From positions 1-64,000 of the forward strand of contig JASBVG010000025.1 of assembly GCA_030147505.1 (NCBI GenBank): DNA of 64,000 nucleotides, given 5' to 3'. Under the pieces are notes generated by a model. It searched no databases and was not told the DNA's origin. It was given only the letters and a program-made list of their open reading frames with translations. The position numbers were made by a program, and so were the translations under genes. Of the stretch, positions 35,535 through 44,788 are shown in pieces (the first letter of the stretch is position 1; each line of letters begins with the position of its first letter). Origin of the DNA: Tardiphaga sp. (GTDB taxonomy: Bacteria > Pseudomonadota > Alphaproteobacteria > Rhizobiales > Xanthobacteraceae).

Positions 35535-36110
35535 CTATTGCCCTTTGATAACCCGGACCAGTTCGGCAGCATGCGCCTCCGCGGTGCTGACGTTATTGAT
35601 CGTCACATCCGCCCCCGTCGTCTCCACGCTGCGTCTGAGTCGATCGGCGATCGGCCCGTCGCTGGCCCGCCCGCGCGCCGCAAGTCGTGCCGCGAGCACC
35701 TCCGGCGGTGCTGTGATCGAAACGACTACGACGTTTGCGTAAGCCGTGCGGAGCGCCGGGATCACGGTGCGCGAGATATTGGCGACGACATTGCGCCCGG
35801 CGCGGATGTCCTCGTCGATGGCCCGTGGCAGCGCGTAGCAGAGCCCGTGAGCTTCCCAATCGATGGCGAAAGCGCCACTCATCTTGGCGGCGCGGAACGC
35901 CTCCGGCGTGACCTGCTCGTTGTTCTCGAAGGCGGATGCTTCGCGCGTCACCACGCGGCGGACGAAAACGACATCGGCGTCGTCAGCCAATGCGGTTTGC
36001 GCCAGACCGAGCAGCGTATCCTTGCCGGCGCCGGACGGACCGACGACCAGCACCAGCCGACCGGGTCCGACATCCGTCTCGGCTTCGTGGACCGCTGCGA
36101 GATCGCTCAT
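35535..36110 (-). CDS. phnN: Ribose 1,5-bisphosphate phosphokinase PhnN
   Basis: 191-residue P-loop kinase of the guanylate-kinase-like fold. The P-loop is LVLVVGPSGAGKDTLLGLA near residue 20, followed by FVRRVVTREA. It converts ribose 1,5-bisphosphate from the C-P lyase pathway to PRPP. It overlaps phnM by 4 bp and closes the phnGHIJKLMN run. Confidence 0.9.
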   Translation of the reverse strand: MSDLAAVHEAETDVGPGRLVLVVGPSGAGKDTLLGLAQTALADDADVVFVRRVVTREASAFENNEQVTPEAFRAAKMSGAFAIDWEAHGLCYALPRAIDEDIRAGRNVVANISRTVIPALRTAYANVVVVSITAPPEVLAARLAARGRASDGPIADRLRRSVETTGADVTINNVSTAEAHAAELVRVIKGQ

Positions 36111-37261
36111 GCCACCCGCTGCCCTTCCCGCCAGACGCTGCGGACCACCGGAACATCATGGGCGACATGAACGCGGATCACATCGGCACGCTTGCCCACC
36201 GCGATTTCGCCGCGATCAGTCAGGCCGACCGCTTCCGCCGGACGCTTGGTGACCGTACGAACCGCGCTGGCGAGATCGATGGCCGGCACCTTGGACGCCA
36301 GTTGCAACGCGCCCATCAGGAGGCTCGACGGCACATAGTCCGAAGACAGGATGTCGAGCATGCCTTCGCGGGCAAGATCGATGGCAGCGATATTGCCGGA
36401 ATGCGAGCCGTTGCGGACCACGTTCGGTGCCCCCATCAGGATGCCGATGCCGGCTTGATGCAGGCCCTGCGCCGCTTCCAGCGTGGTGGGAAATTCAGCC
36501 ACTGAGACCCTGTCGCTTACAGCCTCGGTCACATTGTCATGGGTCGTATCGTCGTGGCTCGCCAGCGGAATGCTGTTGGCATGGGCCAGTGCCACGATCG
36601 CGCGCATATTACCCGCCGCATATTTCTGCTGCGAGGCTAGACGCGCGGCGAACATCACATCAAGTTCGGCGTCCGACTTGCCGCCCTTGCCACGATAATA
36701 GGTGCGCAACTTCTCCTCGTCGCGGAACTGGCGCTGACCGGGTGTGTGATCCATCAGCGACATCAGCCGGACTTCCGACTTGCCGAGCAGCGCCTTGGCT
36801 TCCTCAACCACTGAAGGCATCGGGATTTCGCAGCGCAGATGCAGGAAGTGGTCGACGCGGAGCAGATCTGCCTTGCCCGCATTGGCGATGGAATCGACCA
36901 GCAGTTCGGCATAGCTATCGATGCCCTGGCTGGAGTCCTCGCAGCCGACGCGGACGGAGTCGAGCACCGTGGTGATACCCGACGTGGCGAGCTGGCCGTC
37001 ATAGGAGACCACAGCGGAGATCGGATCCCAGAACACCTTCGGTCGCGGCATGAAATGCGCTTCGAGATGATCGGTGTGCAATTCGACCAGCCCCGGCATC
37101 ACCAGATCGCCGCGCACGTCTTCAGCGCCGCGGGGCGCATCGCCCTCGCCGAATTCAGCGACGCGACCGTTCGCGAACGCCACCCAGCCCTTGTCGATGA
37201 CACGATCGGCCAGAACCAGCCTGGCGTTGCCGATCACGGTTTCACTCGATGAAGTGCTCAT
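36107..37261 (-). CDS. phnM: Ribose 1-methylphosphonate 5-triphosphate diphosphatase PhnM
   Basis: 384-residue amidohydrolase-fold enzyme. The metal site opens with GLVELHTDHLEAHFMPRPK; later motifs include SLMDHTPGQRQFRDEEKLRT, PLASHDDTTHDNV and GILMGAPNVVRNGSHSGNIA. It removes pyrophosphate from the PhnGHIL product to give the PhnJ substrate. ATG 37261 has GAGGG upstream, 10 bp after phnL; the frame extends to 37300 without support. Confidence 0.93.
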   Translation of the reverse strand: MSTSSSETVIGNARLVLADRVIDKGWVAFANGRVAEFGEGDAPRGAEDVRGDLVMPGLVELHTDHLEAHFMPRPKVFWDPISAVVSYDGQLATSGITTVLDSVRVGCEDSSQGIDSYAELLVDSIANAGKADLLRVDHFLHLRCEIPMPSVVEEAKALLGKSEVRLMSLMDHTPGQRQFRDEEKLRTYYRGKGGKSDAELDVMFAARLASQQKYAAGNMRAIVALAHANSIPLASHDDTTHDNVTEAVSDRVSVAEFPTTLEAAQGLHQAGIGILMGAPNVVRNGSHSGNIAAIDLAREGMLDILSSDYVPSSLLMGALQLASKVPAIDLASAVRTVTKRPAEAVGLTDRGEIAVGKRADVIRVHVAHDVPVVRSVWREGQRVA

Positions 37262-37271
37262 GGTCTCCCTC

Positions 37272-37970
37272 TCAGGCAGCGGCGGCGAAGGATGTGACAT
37301 CGATCAGCCGGTCGGCGATCAGATGCCGCACTTCGTCGTCATGGACAATGGCCACCATGGCCACACCGGCACGTTTTTTCTCCGCGACGAGATCGACCAC
37401 CACGGCGCGATTGGCCGCATCCAGCGAGGCGGTCGGCTCGTCCAGCAGCAGGATCGGCAGATCGGAGATGAAGCCCCGTGCGATATTGACGCGCTGCTGC
37501 TCGCCGCCCGAGAAGGTCGAAGGCGGCAACTGCCACAACCGCTCGCCGATATTCAGCCGCTTCAGCAGTGCCCCGGCGCGCGCATGTGCTTCCTGCCGGC
37601 TAATGCCGGCATTGAGCAGCGGCTCGGCAACAACATCGATCGCCGCCACGCGCGGCACAGCACGCAGGAACTGGCTGACATAGCCGATGGTATCGCGGCG
37701 AACGCTCAGCACTTGTCGCGGCTCGGCGCTGGCGATATCGACGAAAGTACCGAGATGACGCACCGAGATGGTGCCTCCATCGCAGCGATAATTGCCGAAG
37801 ATCATTTTCAGGATCGACGACTTGCCGGCGCCCGACGGGCCTGACAGCACGACGCATTCACCGGCATTCACGTCGAAGGTGACGCCATGCATCACCGGCA
37901 GGCGAATGCCGCCTTGCAGGTGCATCACAAACGTCTTTTCGGCATTTCGCAGTTCGATCATCGCAGTCAT
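37272..37970 (-). CDS. phnL: C-P lyase system ATP-binding protein PhnL
   Basis: 232-residue ABC-type ATPase. Walker A LSGPSGAGKSSILKMIFG, signature FSGGEQQRVNIARGFI, Walker B ILLLDEPTASLDAA. PhnL works with PhnGHI in coupling phosphonate to ATP, not as a membrane transporter. GAGGACACC precedes the ATG, 8 bp after phnK. Confidence 0.92.
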   Translation of the reverse strand: MTAMIELRNAEKTFVMHLQGGIRLPVMHGVTFDVNAGECVVLSGPSGAGKSSILKMIFGNYRCDGGTISVRHLGTFVDIASAEPRQVLSVRRDTIGYVSQFLRAVPRVAAIDVVAEPLLNAGISRQEAHARAGALLKRLNIGERLWQLPPSTFSGGEQQRVNIARGFISDLPILLLDEPTASLDAANRAVVVDLVAEKKRAGVAMVAIVHDDEVRHLIADRLIDVTSFAAAA

Positions 37971-37977
37971 GGTGTCC

Positions 37978-38778
37978 TCACGCCGGCAGAATCGACGAAA
38001 CGAGCAGTTGCGTATAGGGCTCGCGGGGGTCGTCGAGCACCTGATCGGTCAGACCAGTCTCGATCACCCGGCCGCCCTGCATCACCATTACGCGATGCGA
38101 CAACAGACGCGCCACCGCGAGATCGTGCGTGACCACAATGGCCGAAAGGCCGAGTTCGCCCACCAGCGAACGCATCATGTCGAGCAGGCGCGCCTGCACG
38201 GAGACGTCGAGGCCGCCGGTTGGCTCGTCCATAAAGACAAGGCGCGGCTCGGTGACGAGATTGCGCGCAATCTGCAGACGCTGGCGCATGCCGCCCGAAT
38301 AAGTGCGCGGCGCATCGTCGATGCGATCGGCCGAAATCTCGACGCGCTCGAGCCATGTGGTCGCGGTCTCGCGGATCTTGCCATAGTGATTGTGGCCGAC
38401 GGCCATCAGGCGCTCGCCCACATTGGCACCCGCCGAGACCGCCATGCGCAGGCCCATGGCAGGATCCTGATGCACAAACCCCCAATCTGTGCGGAACAGC
38501 AACCGACGCTCGGCTTCGCCCATGGTCGCAAGATCGCGCGTGACGCCATCGCGCATGCGATAGGACACGCGGCCGGTGTTCGGCGCGAGCTGTGCCGAGA
38601 GGAGCTGCATCAGCGTCGACTTGCCCGAGCCGCTTTCGCCGACAATGGCGAGCACTTCGCCGGGATAGAGCTTGAACGAGACGTCGCGGCAGGCCTGCAG
38701 CTTACCGTAGGCCTTGCCGAGCCTTTCGGCGATCAGCAGCGGCGCATCGTCCTGCAGCGTGGCGGTTCGATCAAGCAT
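37978..38778 (-). CDS. phnK: C-P lyase system ATP-binding protein PhnK
   Basis: 266-residue ABC-type ATPase. Walker A GESGSGKSTLMQLL, signature YSGGMRQRLQIARNLV, Walker B LVFMDEPTGGLDVSVQ. It resembles dipeptide/nickel-type ATPases but binds the C-P lyase core complex. ATG 38778 overlaps the phnJ stop by 8 bp; the much longer upstream frame lies inside phnJ and is not expected to be coding. Confidence 0.92.
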   Translation of the reverse strand: MLDRTATLQDDAPLLIAERLGKAYGKLQACRDVSFKLYPGEVLAIVGESGSGKSTLMQLLSAQLAPNTGRVSYRMRDGVTRDLATMGEAERRLLFRTDWGFVHQDPAMGLRMAVSAGANVGERLMAVGHNHYGKIRETATTWLERVEISADRIDDAPRTYSGGMRQRLQIARNLVTEPRLVFMDEPTGGLDVSVQARLLDMMRSLVGELGLSAIVVTHDLAVARLLSHRVMVMQGGRVIETGLTDQVLDDPREPYTQLLVSSILPA

Positions 38779-39655
38779 GGCGGCTCTCCGCATAAGGGGC
38801 AGTGCTCTCGCTGCCATGATGGCCCTGCGCCTGCCGCGTCTCGCAATAGTCGGTGTCGGAGCAAACGAACATGCGGCTGCCCTTGTCGTCGGTGACGATC
38901 TCGTCGAGATAAGAGTCGTCGGCGTTGCAGAGCGCGCAGCACGCCTTGTGCTTGTATGGCTCGAACGGATGGTCCTCGAAATCCAGCGACTGCACTTTGG
39001 TGTAAGGCGGGATCGCATAGATGCGCTTCTCGCGACCGGCACCGAACAATTGCAAGGCCGGACAGTTGTCCATCTTCGGATTATCGAATTTCGGCGTTGG
39101 CGATGGATCCATCACATAGCGCGCATTGACCTTGACCGGATAGGCATAGGCCGTGGCGATATGGCCGAAGCGTGCGATGTCCTCATACAGCTTCACATGG
39201 ATCAGGCCGTATTCAGCTAGCGCATGCATGCGCCGCGTTTCCGTCTCGCGCGGCTCCAGGAAGCGCAACGGCTCCGGGATCGGCACCTGATAGACCAGCA
39301 CCTGATGTTCGCCGAGCTTCGCTTCGGGGATGCGGTGGCGTGTCTGGATCACCGTCGCATCCGTGGTGTAGGTCGTCACCGCAACGCCCGCAGTCTTCTC
39401 GAAGAACTTGCGGATCGAGATTGCATTCGTCGTGTCATCGGAACCCTGGTCGATGACCTTGAGCTTGTCGTCGGGTCCAAGGATCGACGCGGTGACTTGC
39501 ACGCCGCCGGTGCCCCAACCATACGGCATCGGCATTTCGCGTGACGCAAACGGCACCTGATAGCCGGGAATCGCGATCGCCTTGAGGATCGCGCGGCGGA
39601 TCATCCGCTTGGTCTGCTCGTCGAGATAGGCGAAATTGTAAGTCGGCGCGTTCAT
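38771..39655 (-). CDS. phnJ: C-P lyase catalytic radical SAM subunit PhnJ
   Basis: 294-residue radical SAM enzyme that cleaves the carbon-phosphorus bond. The iron-sulfur cysteines follow the PhnJ pattern C-x2-C-x21-C, with CALC, then the third Cys in MFVC, and a further Cys six residues on (CSDTDYC) equivalent to the essential thiyl Cys272 of E. coli. Other family blocks: NFAYLDEQTKRMIRRAILKA and PMPYGWGTGGVQVTASIL. Start ATG 39655 overlaps phnI by 4 bp. All catalytic residues are intact. Confidence 0.95.
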   Translation of the reverse strand: MNAPTYNFAYLDEQTKRMIRRAILKAIAIPGYQVPFASREMPMPYGWGTGGVQVTASILGPDDKLKVIDQGSDDTTNAISIRKFFEKTAGVAVTTYTTDATVIQTRHRIPEAKLGEHQVLVYQVPIPEPLRFLEPRETETRRMHALAEYGLIHVKLYEDIARFGHIATAYAYPVKVNARYVMDPSPTPKFDNPKMDNCPALQLFGAGREKRIYAIPPYTKVQSLDFEDHPFEPYKHKACCALCNADDSYLDEIVTDDKGSRMFVCSDTDYCETRQAQGHHGSESTAPYAESRHA

Positions 39656-40761
39656 TCCGCGGCCTCCTGCATGGGTGTCGGCGTCTCGTTGGCCTCGGCG
39701 AATTCCTTGCGCAGCTTGCGGAGCAAGCCAAGCTCGGACTGGAAGTCCACATAATGGGGAAGCTTGAGATGCTCGACGAAGCCGGTCGATTGCACATTGT
39801 CGGAATGCGACAGCACGAATTCTTCGTCCTGCGCCGGCGCCTTCACATCCTCGCCGAGTTCCCGCGCGCGCAGCGCGCGGTCTACCAGCGCCATCGACAT
39901 TACTTTTCGCTCTGACTGCCCGAAAGCCAGACCGTAGCCACGCGTGAAGCACGGCGCCTCGGTGTCGCTGCCCTTGAACTGGTTGACCATCTGACATTCG
40001 GTCAACGTGATCGACCCGAGCGATACGGCAAAGCCGACATCCTCGGCGACGAATTCGACTTCAACTTCGCCAAGGCGGATTTCGCCGGCGAAGGGATGGT
40101 TGCGGCCATAACCACGTTGGGTCGAGTAACCGAGCGCGAGCAGATAGCCTTCGTCGCCACGGGCAAGATTCTGCAGACGCAGATCGCGGTCCGCCGGGAA
40201 GCTGAGCGAGTCACGCGTGAGATCGCCGACAGGCTGTTCGGGATTCTCGAGCGGCGATGGTTCGATCAGCCCGTCGCGGCCGAGAATATCGGTGACGCGT
40301 GGCATGATTCCGGGTTCAGCCTCTGCAACGATGTTCGGCTGCTCCGGCGAACCCTCGCCCATCAACGCAGGATCGAGCAGACGATGCGTGTAATCGAAGG
40401 TCGGACCGAGCACCTGACCGCCTGGCATGTCCTTGAAGGTCGAGGACACGCGGCGGCGCACCTGCATCTTCGACGTATCGAAAGGCTCGCTCGAACCGAA
40501 ACGCGGCAGCGTGGCGCGGAATGCGCGCAGCAGGAAGATCGCCTCAATCATGTCGCCGCGGGCCTGCTTGATGGCGAGCGCAGCCAGCTCGCGATCATAG
40601 AGCGAGCCTTCGGTCATCACACGATCGACGGCAAGACCGAGCTGGTTCGAAATCTGGTCCAGCGAGACTTCCGGCACGCTGCGATCGCCGCGGCGCTCAT
40701 GCGCCAGCAGCCGATGTGCATTCTCGATGGCGCGCTCGCCACCCTTGACGGCAACATACAT
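39652..40761 (-). CDS. phnI: C-P lyase core subunit PhnI
   Basis: 369-residue core subunit, a nucleosidase that displaces adenine from ATP to couple phosphonate to ribose triphosphate together with PhnG, PhnH and PhnL. Typical opening MYVAVKGGERAIENAHRLLA and the SLGSITLTECQMVNQFKGSD and GFVEHLKLPHYVDFQSELGL blocks are present. Overlaps phnJ by 4 bp and starts 2 bp after phnH. Confidence 0.95.
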   Translation of the reverse strand: MYVAVKGGERAIENAHRLLAHERRGDRSVPEVSLDQISNQLGLAVDRVMTEGSLYDRELAALAIKQARGDMIEAIFLLRAFRATLPRFGSSEPFDTSKMQVRRRVSSTFKDMPGGQVLGPTFDYTHRLLDPALMGEGSPEQPNIVAEAEPGIMPRVTDILGRDGLIEPSPLENPEQPVGDLTRDSLSFPADRDLRLQNLARGDEGYLLALGYSTQRGYGRNHPFAGEIRLGEVEVEFVAEDVGFAVSLGSITLTECQMVNQFKGSDTEAPCFTRGYGLAFGQSERKVMSMALVDRALRARELGEDVKAPAQDEEFVLSHSDNVQSTGFVEHLKLPHYVDFQSELGLLRKLRKEFAEANETPTPMQEAAE

Positions 40762-40763
40762 GC

Positions 40764-41378
40764 TCAGCCCTCCCGCATCGCAAGGCGCGTCGTGCGCGGC
40801 AATGCCACGATCGATTCGCCGGACACCAGCAGGAGATCGATGCCACGTGGAAACCGCCGCGCATTCTCCGCCAGCCGGTCGATGAGATCCGGCACACCGA
40901 TCGCAGCACGTAAGGTCGTCACGCCATCGATGCCGGGACCGCTCAATTCATAACTCGGCCCCTCGTGGAGGCTCGCCACCTGCAGCACGATCGTGGTCGA
41001 TCGATCCGGATATTCGGGCGAGCCGAGCGCGAAACGATCGAATTCAGGCAACCTGATGGGATCGGCGATCACGGCAAAGCTGCTCGCTGCGGAGTCGGCG
41101 ACCACCGGCGCGCTGGTGTGAAACTTGATCCACTTGGCGACGTCATCATTTGCGGCGAGCTTCGCATCGAGCCACACCGGCGTATCCTGATCGAACAGTG
41201 TCAGCGCAATCGCAGCCGCGCCGCGCATCATCGGCGCCGGCACACCCGACACCGCGCGAATGAGCTGGACACTGCCGGGACGCGCCATGGCATCCATTAC
41301 CGTACGGAACGTGGCCTGGGCGGCGATCACCTTGTCTGCAAAACCCGCCGGCATCTCTGCAACTGTCGTCATGATCAT
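40764..41378 (-). CDS. phnH: C-P lyase core subunit PhnH
   Basis: 204-residue core subunit. Family blocks: TFRTVMDAMARPGSVQLI at the N-terminus, TLFDQDTPVWLD near residue 65, ELSGPGIDGVTTLRA near 145 and FPRGIDLLLVSGESIVALPR near the end. Overlaps phnG by 4 bp (ATGA), supporting the first of two nearby ATGs. Confidence 0.94.
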   Translation of the reverse strand: MIMTTVAEMPAGFADKVIAAQATFRTVMDAMARPGSVQLIRAVSGVPAPMMRGAAAIALTLFDQDTPVWLDAKLAANDDVAKWIKFHTSAPVVADSAASSFAVIADPIRLPEFDRFALGSPEYPDRSTTIVLQVASLHEGPSYELSGPGIDGVTTLRAAIGVPDLIDRLAENARRFPRGIDLLLVSGESIVALPRTTRLAMREG

Positions 41379-41836
41379 CCCTCCCCACGCACGAGCGTGT
41401 AGAAATCAACCTTGGTGGCCGCCGTTTCCGCGGCCTTCCGCTTGCGCTCCGCCATGACGCGCATACGCAGCGGGATCAGAACCTTCGCCTCGACTGCCTC
41501 GGCAAACTGGGAATGCTGGATCAGCGCGTCGCACAGGGCGATCAGTTGCGCCTTGGCGCCGTCGCGGCCGAGCGTGTAGCCGAAGCCGACCTCGCCCGAA
41601 TTGAGGCGCACTGCGGCGCGCGACACCGTCGCCTCACCGAGATTGAACGGCGCGCCATCGCCGCCGATACGCCCGCGCAGCATGACCAGGCCGTTTTCGG
41701 GGGAACGCAACTGTTCGTGATCGGGCACGTCGATGCCATCGAAATGGCGGGCAATTTCGGCCGTCGGACAATGCGCGAGGACGCCCATCGCCTCCTTGCG
41801 CTTCGCCTGCAGGTCGTTTGAAGGGGCTTGCATCAT
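41375..41836 (-). CDS. phnG: C-P lyase core subunit PhnG
   Basis: 153-residue core subunit and first gene of the operon. Visible blocks are KRKEAMGVLAHCPTAEIARH, GRIGGDGAPFNLGEATVSRA and GFGYTLGRDGAKAQLIALCD. Two adjacent ATGs (41836 and 41833) follow CGGAGAC; the second has better spacing to the Shine-Dalgarno, so the true start may be one codon later. It is divergent from phnF, with a candidate operator 16 bp upstream. Confidence 0.92.
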   Translation of the reverse strand: MMQAPSNDLQAKRKEAMGVLAHCPTAEIARHFDGIDVPDHEQLRSPENGLVMLRGRIGGDGAPFNLGEATVSRAAVRLNSGEVGFGYTLGRDGAKAQLIALCDALIQHSQFAEAVEAKVLIPLRMRVMAERKRKAAETAATKVDFYTLVRGEG

Positions 41837-41852
41837 GTCTCCGCCGCTCGAC

Positions 41853-41878
41853 AAGTTGTATGGTTTACTAGACAACTT
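41853..41878. promoter_or_regulatory. Candidate PhnF operator
   Basis: AAGTTGT (41853-41859) and ACAACTT (41872-41878) form a 7-bp perfect inverted repeat with a 12-bp spacer that contains a second half-site-like ACTAGACAA. It sits in the 125-bp divergent gap between phnG and phnF, where PhnF-type GntR repressors bind. Confidence 0.55.
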
Positions 41879-41961
41879 AATAGAAGGAGGCAATGACCGT
41901 TTCGTGACAGCGACATGATTTTTCGCTATCGCTGGTGCGACGGACATTCAGGGACTGATTT

Positions 41962-42696
41962 GTGACCATTCAAGACAAGCCGACCGGCGTAGCCTTGTGG
42001 CGGCATGTGGCCGACGGAATCGAACGCGGTATCGCCGACGGACGCCATGCGGCCGGCGAGAAACTGCCCGGCGAAACCGAGCTTGCCGATACCTATCGCG
42101 TCAATCGCCACACCGTGCGCCGCGCGCTGGCGACCTTGGCCGAGCGCGGACTGGTCCGCGCCGAGCGCGGCAGCGGAACATATGTGGAGGCGCCGAAGCT
42201 CGCTTATCCGCTGCGGTCACGCACGCGCTTTTCGGAGAACGCCCTTGCCGGCGGCCGCGAACCGGCGGGCCAACTGATTGGCGCCTGGGACGATGTAGCG
42301 ACACGCGAATTGGCACGGCAGCTCGGCCTCAAGGCCGGCGCGCCGCTGATCCGCCTGGAAGCGCTGCGCCTCGCCGACAAGACACCGATATGTGTCGGCA
42401 CCAACTGGCTGTCGGCCGAGCGGTTTCCCGATTTCGGCAAGGTCTATGAGCGCGTGCGCTCGATGACCAAGGCGCTGGCGCATTACGATATCAAGGACTA
42501 TCGCCGCGCCTCGACGCGCGTCACCGCGGGGATTATCGATGCGACCGATGCGACACGTCTCGGTGTTGCACTTGGGCGTCCGATTCTGATCGTCGATTCC
42601 CTCGATGTCGACGCCGATGGCACGCCGCTGCATTTCACGCATTCGAGGTTCGTGGCCGAGCGTGTCGAGTTCGTGATCGATAACAGCCCGATCTAG
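41962..42696 (+). CDS. phnF: Phosphonate metabolism regulator PhnF (GntR/HutC family)
   Basis: 244-residue regulator. The GntR winged helix is at about residues 10-75 (LPGETELADTYRVNRHTVRR, LVRAERGSGTYVE). The HutC/UTRA effector domain follows (RLEALRLADKTPICVGTNWL, HFTHSRFVAERVEFVID). The start is a GTG at 41962 with GGGA upstream. It is divergent from phnGHIJKLMN and probably represses it in the absence of phosphonate or under phosphate sufficiency. Confidence 0.92.
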   Translation: MTIQDKPTGVALWRHVADGIERGIADGRHAAGEKLPGETELADTYRVNRHTVRRALATLAERGLVRAERGSGTYVEAPKLAYPLRSRTRFSENALAGGREPAGQLIGAWDDVATRELARQLGLKAGAPLIRLEALRLADKTPICVGTNWLSAERFPDFGKVYERVRSMTKALAHYDIKDYRRASTRVTAGIIDATDATRLGVALGRPILIVDSLDVDADGTPLHFTHSRFVAERVEFVIDNSPI

Positions 42697-43164
42697 TCAG
42701 AACGGATCGCTGCTGAGGCCCGGGACGTCCGCGGGGCGCGGGCCCGGTGCCGGCCACAGGAAGCGGCGATCCTTCCCGGCGATCACGACATCGTTGATGC
42801 TCGCCTCGCGGCGGCGCATCAGACCGGCTTCGTCGAACTCCCACTGCTCGTTGCCATAGGAGCGATGCCAGGTGCCGCTGTCGTCATGCCACTCATACTG
42901 GAAGCGCACAGCGATGCGGTTGTCGGTGAAGGCCCAGAGATCCTTGATCAAGCGATAGTCATGCTCCTTCGCCCATTTGCGGGTGAGGAACTCGACGATC
43001 GCCGGGCGCCCCTGGAAGAACTCGCCGCGGTTACGCCAGGTCGAGTCCTCGGTATAGGCCAGCGACACCTTCACCGGATCGCGCGAGTTCCAGGCATCTT
43101 CAGCCATGCGCGCCTTCTGGGCGGCGGTCTCACGGGTGAAAGGCGGGAATGGCGGACGGGACAT
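42697..43164 (-). CDS. DUF1348 (NTF2-like) family protein
   Basis: 155-residue protein of the SnoaL/NTF2-like fold. The sequence [20 protein letters not shown] then [40 protein letters not shown] and [20 protein letters not shown] is close to textbook DUF1348. Function unknown. GAGGTGCCCG precedes the ATG at 43164. It is convergent with phnF; the two frames abut. Confidence 0.88.
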   Translation of the reverse strand: MSRPPFPPFTRETAAQKARMAEDAWNSRDPVKVSLAYTEDSTWRNRGEFFQGRPAIVEFLTRKWAKEHDYRLIKDLWAFTDNRIAVRFQYEWHDDSGTWHRSYGNEQWEFDEAGLMRRREASINDVVIAGKDRRFLWPAPGPRPADVPGLSSDPF

Positions 43165-43246
43165 CGGGCACCTCAGGAGCAATTTTTTCCCGAAGTGTAG
43201 TCCTGATTTTTGAAGAGTCGATGGCAACTTGCCTATCGGCCCATCA

Positions 43247-43702
43247 CTAAACCGGATCAGCCTTCATGGCGATCCGCAGCGCCTTCGGAATCGGCCGCGC
43301 CCGCCCGCCGGACACGAAGGCGACTTTCACCTTGGCTTCGAGCAGCAGCTCATCGCCGCGGCGGACTTCCTGATGCAGCGTGATCGAGGCGCCCTTCACA
43401 TCGAGCGGGCGCGTCAGCACGTCGAGAAGATCGTCCATCCTCGACGGTTTGAGAAAATCGAGCTGCATCGCCCGCACGACGAAAGCGAAGCCTGGCGCCT
43501 CGTTCTCGGCTTCCGCGAACAGCGCATGCTGGTCGGCGCCGAGCAGGCGCAGGTAATTGGTTCGCCCGCGCTCCATGAAGCGGAGATAATTGGCGTGATA
43601 GACGATGCCGGAGAAGTCGGTGTCCTCGTAATAGACCCGCACCTGCATGCGGTGGATGCCGTCAGCAATGGCGCCATCGAGATGCTGTGTCGCACTCATC
43701 AC
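43247..43702 (-). CDS. ybgC: Tol-Pal-associated acyl-CoA thioesterase YbgC
   Basis: 151-residue hot-dog-fold thioesterase. The catalytic Asp and conserved Tyr/His are in [20 protein letters not shown], followed by [14 protein letters not shown]. It overlaps the ruvB stop by 4 bp. In most proteobacteria ybgC leads into tolQRAB-pal; here the next gene downstream is DUF1348 and the phn region, so tol genes are absent from this position. Confidence 0.9.
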   Translation of the reverse strand: MMSATQHLDGAIADGIHRMQVRVYYEDTDFSGIVYHANYLRFMERGRTNYLRLLGADQHALFAEAENEAPGFAFVVRAMQLDFLKPSRMDDLLDVLTRPLDVKGASITLHQEVRRGDELLLEAKVKVAFVSGGRARPIPKALRIAMKADPV

Positions 43703-44748
43703 TCGTCCTCATTCAATCCAAACAACCCGCCCTGCCCCATATCCCGCTTCGGCTCCGCCAATCCGAGATGCTTGAACGCATGCGACGTCAGCAGGCGTCC
43801 GCGTGGGGTGCGCTGGAGATAGCCGCACTGGATGAGATAAGGCTCGATGATGTCCTCGATGGCATCGCGCGGCTCGGACAAGGCTGCGGCCATCGTCTCG
43901 ACACCGACGGGGCCGCCGCCGTAGTTCATGGCGATGGTGGTGAGATAGCGGCGATCCATCGCGTCGAGGCCGGCGCTGTCGACTTCGAGCGCACTGAGCG
44001 CATGATCGGCGATCTTGCGGTCGATCGCTGCGGCATCGGCCGCGGAGGCGAAATCGCGGACGCGGCGGAGCAGGCGACCGGCGATGCGCGGCGTGCCACG
44101 GGCGCGGCGTGCGATCTCGTTCGCGCCTTCGGGAGTCATGCCGATATCGAGCACGCGGGCGCCACGGGTGACGATGCTTTCCAGTTCGTCGATGGTGTAG
44201 AAATTCAGCCGCAGCGGGATGCCGAAGCGGTCGCGCAGCGGATTGGTGAGCAGACCCGCCCGCGTCGTCGCGCCGACCAGCGTGAATTTTGCCAGTTCGA
44301 TCTTCACCGAGCGCGCCGCCGGGCCTTCGCCGATGATGAGATCGAGTTGAAAATCCTCCATCGCCGGATACAGCACCTCTTCCACATTCGGATTGAGGCG
44401 ATGGATCTCGTCGATGAACAGGACATCACGCTCTTCGAGATTGGTGAGCAGCGCGGCGAGATCGCCGGCCTTGGAAATCACCGGCCCCGATGTCGCGCGA
44501 AACCCGACGCCGAGTTCGCGGGCGACGATCTGCGCCAGCGTGGTCTTGCCGAGGCCGGGCGGACCGACGAACAGCGTGTGATCGAGCGCCTCGCCGCGTT
44601 TTCGCGCGGCGTCGATAAAAATCTGCAAATTCTTGCGCGCCTGCGCCTGGCCGACAAAATCGGACAGCGCCTGCGGACGAAGGGCGGTGTCGCCGACATC
44701 GTCGGAACGGCGTTCCGGAGTCATCAGGCGATTGGGGGGCGTATTCAT
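43699..44748 (-). CDS. ruvB: Holliday junction branch migration helicase RuvB
   Basis: 349-residue AAA+ motor. Walker [17 protein letters not shown] near residue 65, Walker [11 protein letters not shown], sensor-1 [10 protein letters not shown], arginine finger region LRDRFGI, and the winged-helix C-terminus [16 protein letters not shown]. It drives branch migration with RuvA. It lies 40 bp after ruvA. Confidence 0.97.
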   Translation of the reverse strand: MNTPPNRLMTPERRSDDVGDTALRPQALSDFVGQAQARKNLQIFIDAARKRGEALDHTLFVGPPGLGKTTLAQIVARELGVGFRATSGPVISKAGDLAALLTNLEERDVLFIDEIHRLNPNVEEVLYPAMEDFQLDLIIGEGPAARSVKIELAKFTLVGATTRAGLLTNPLRDRFGIPLRLNFYTIDELESIVTRGARVLDIGMTPEGANEIARRARGTPRIAGRLLRRVRDFASAADAAAIDRKIADHALSALEVDSAGLDAMDRRYLTTIAMNYGGGPVGVETMAAALSEPRDAIEDIIEPYLIQCGYLQRTPRGRLLTSHAFKHLGLAEPKRDMGQGGLFGLNEDE

Positions 44749-44788
44749 CCGCGAAGCCTAGCACGATGCGATGACGGAGACAGCGCGC

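Noticed and set aside
43699..44748. Plus-strand frame 43687-44823 opposite ruvB as a gene
   Set aside because: It is fully antisense to ruvB, whose AAA+ motifs are complete, and carries no domain of its own.
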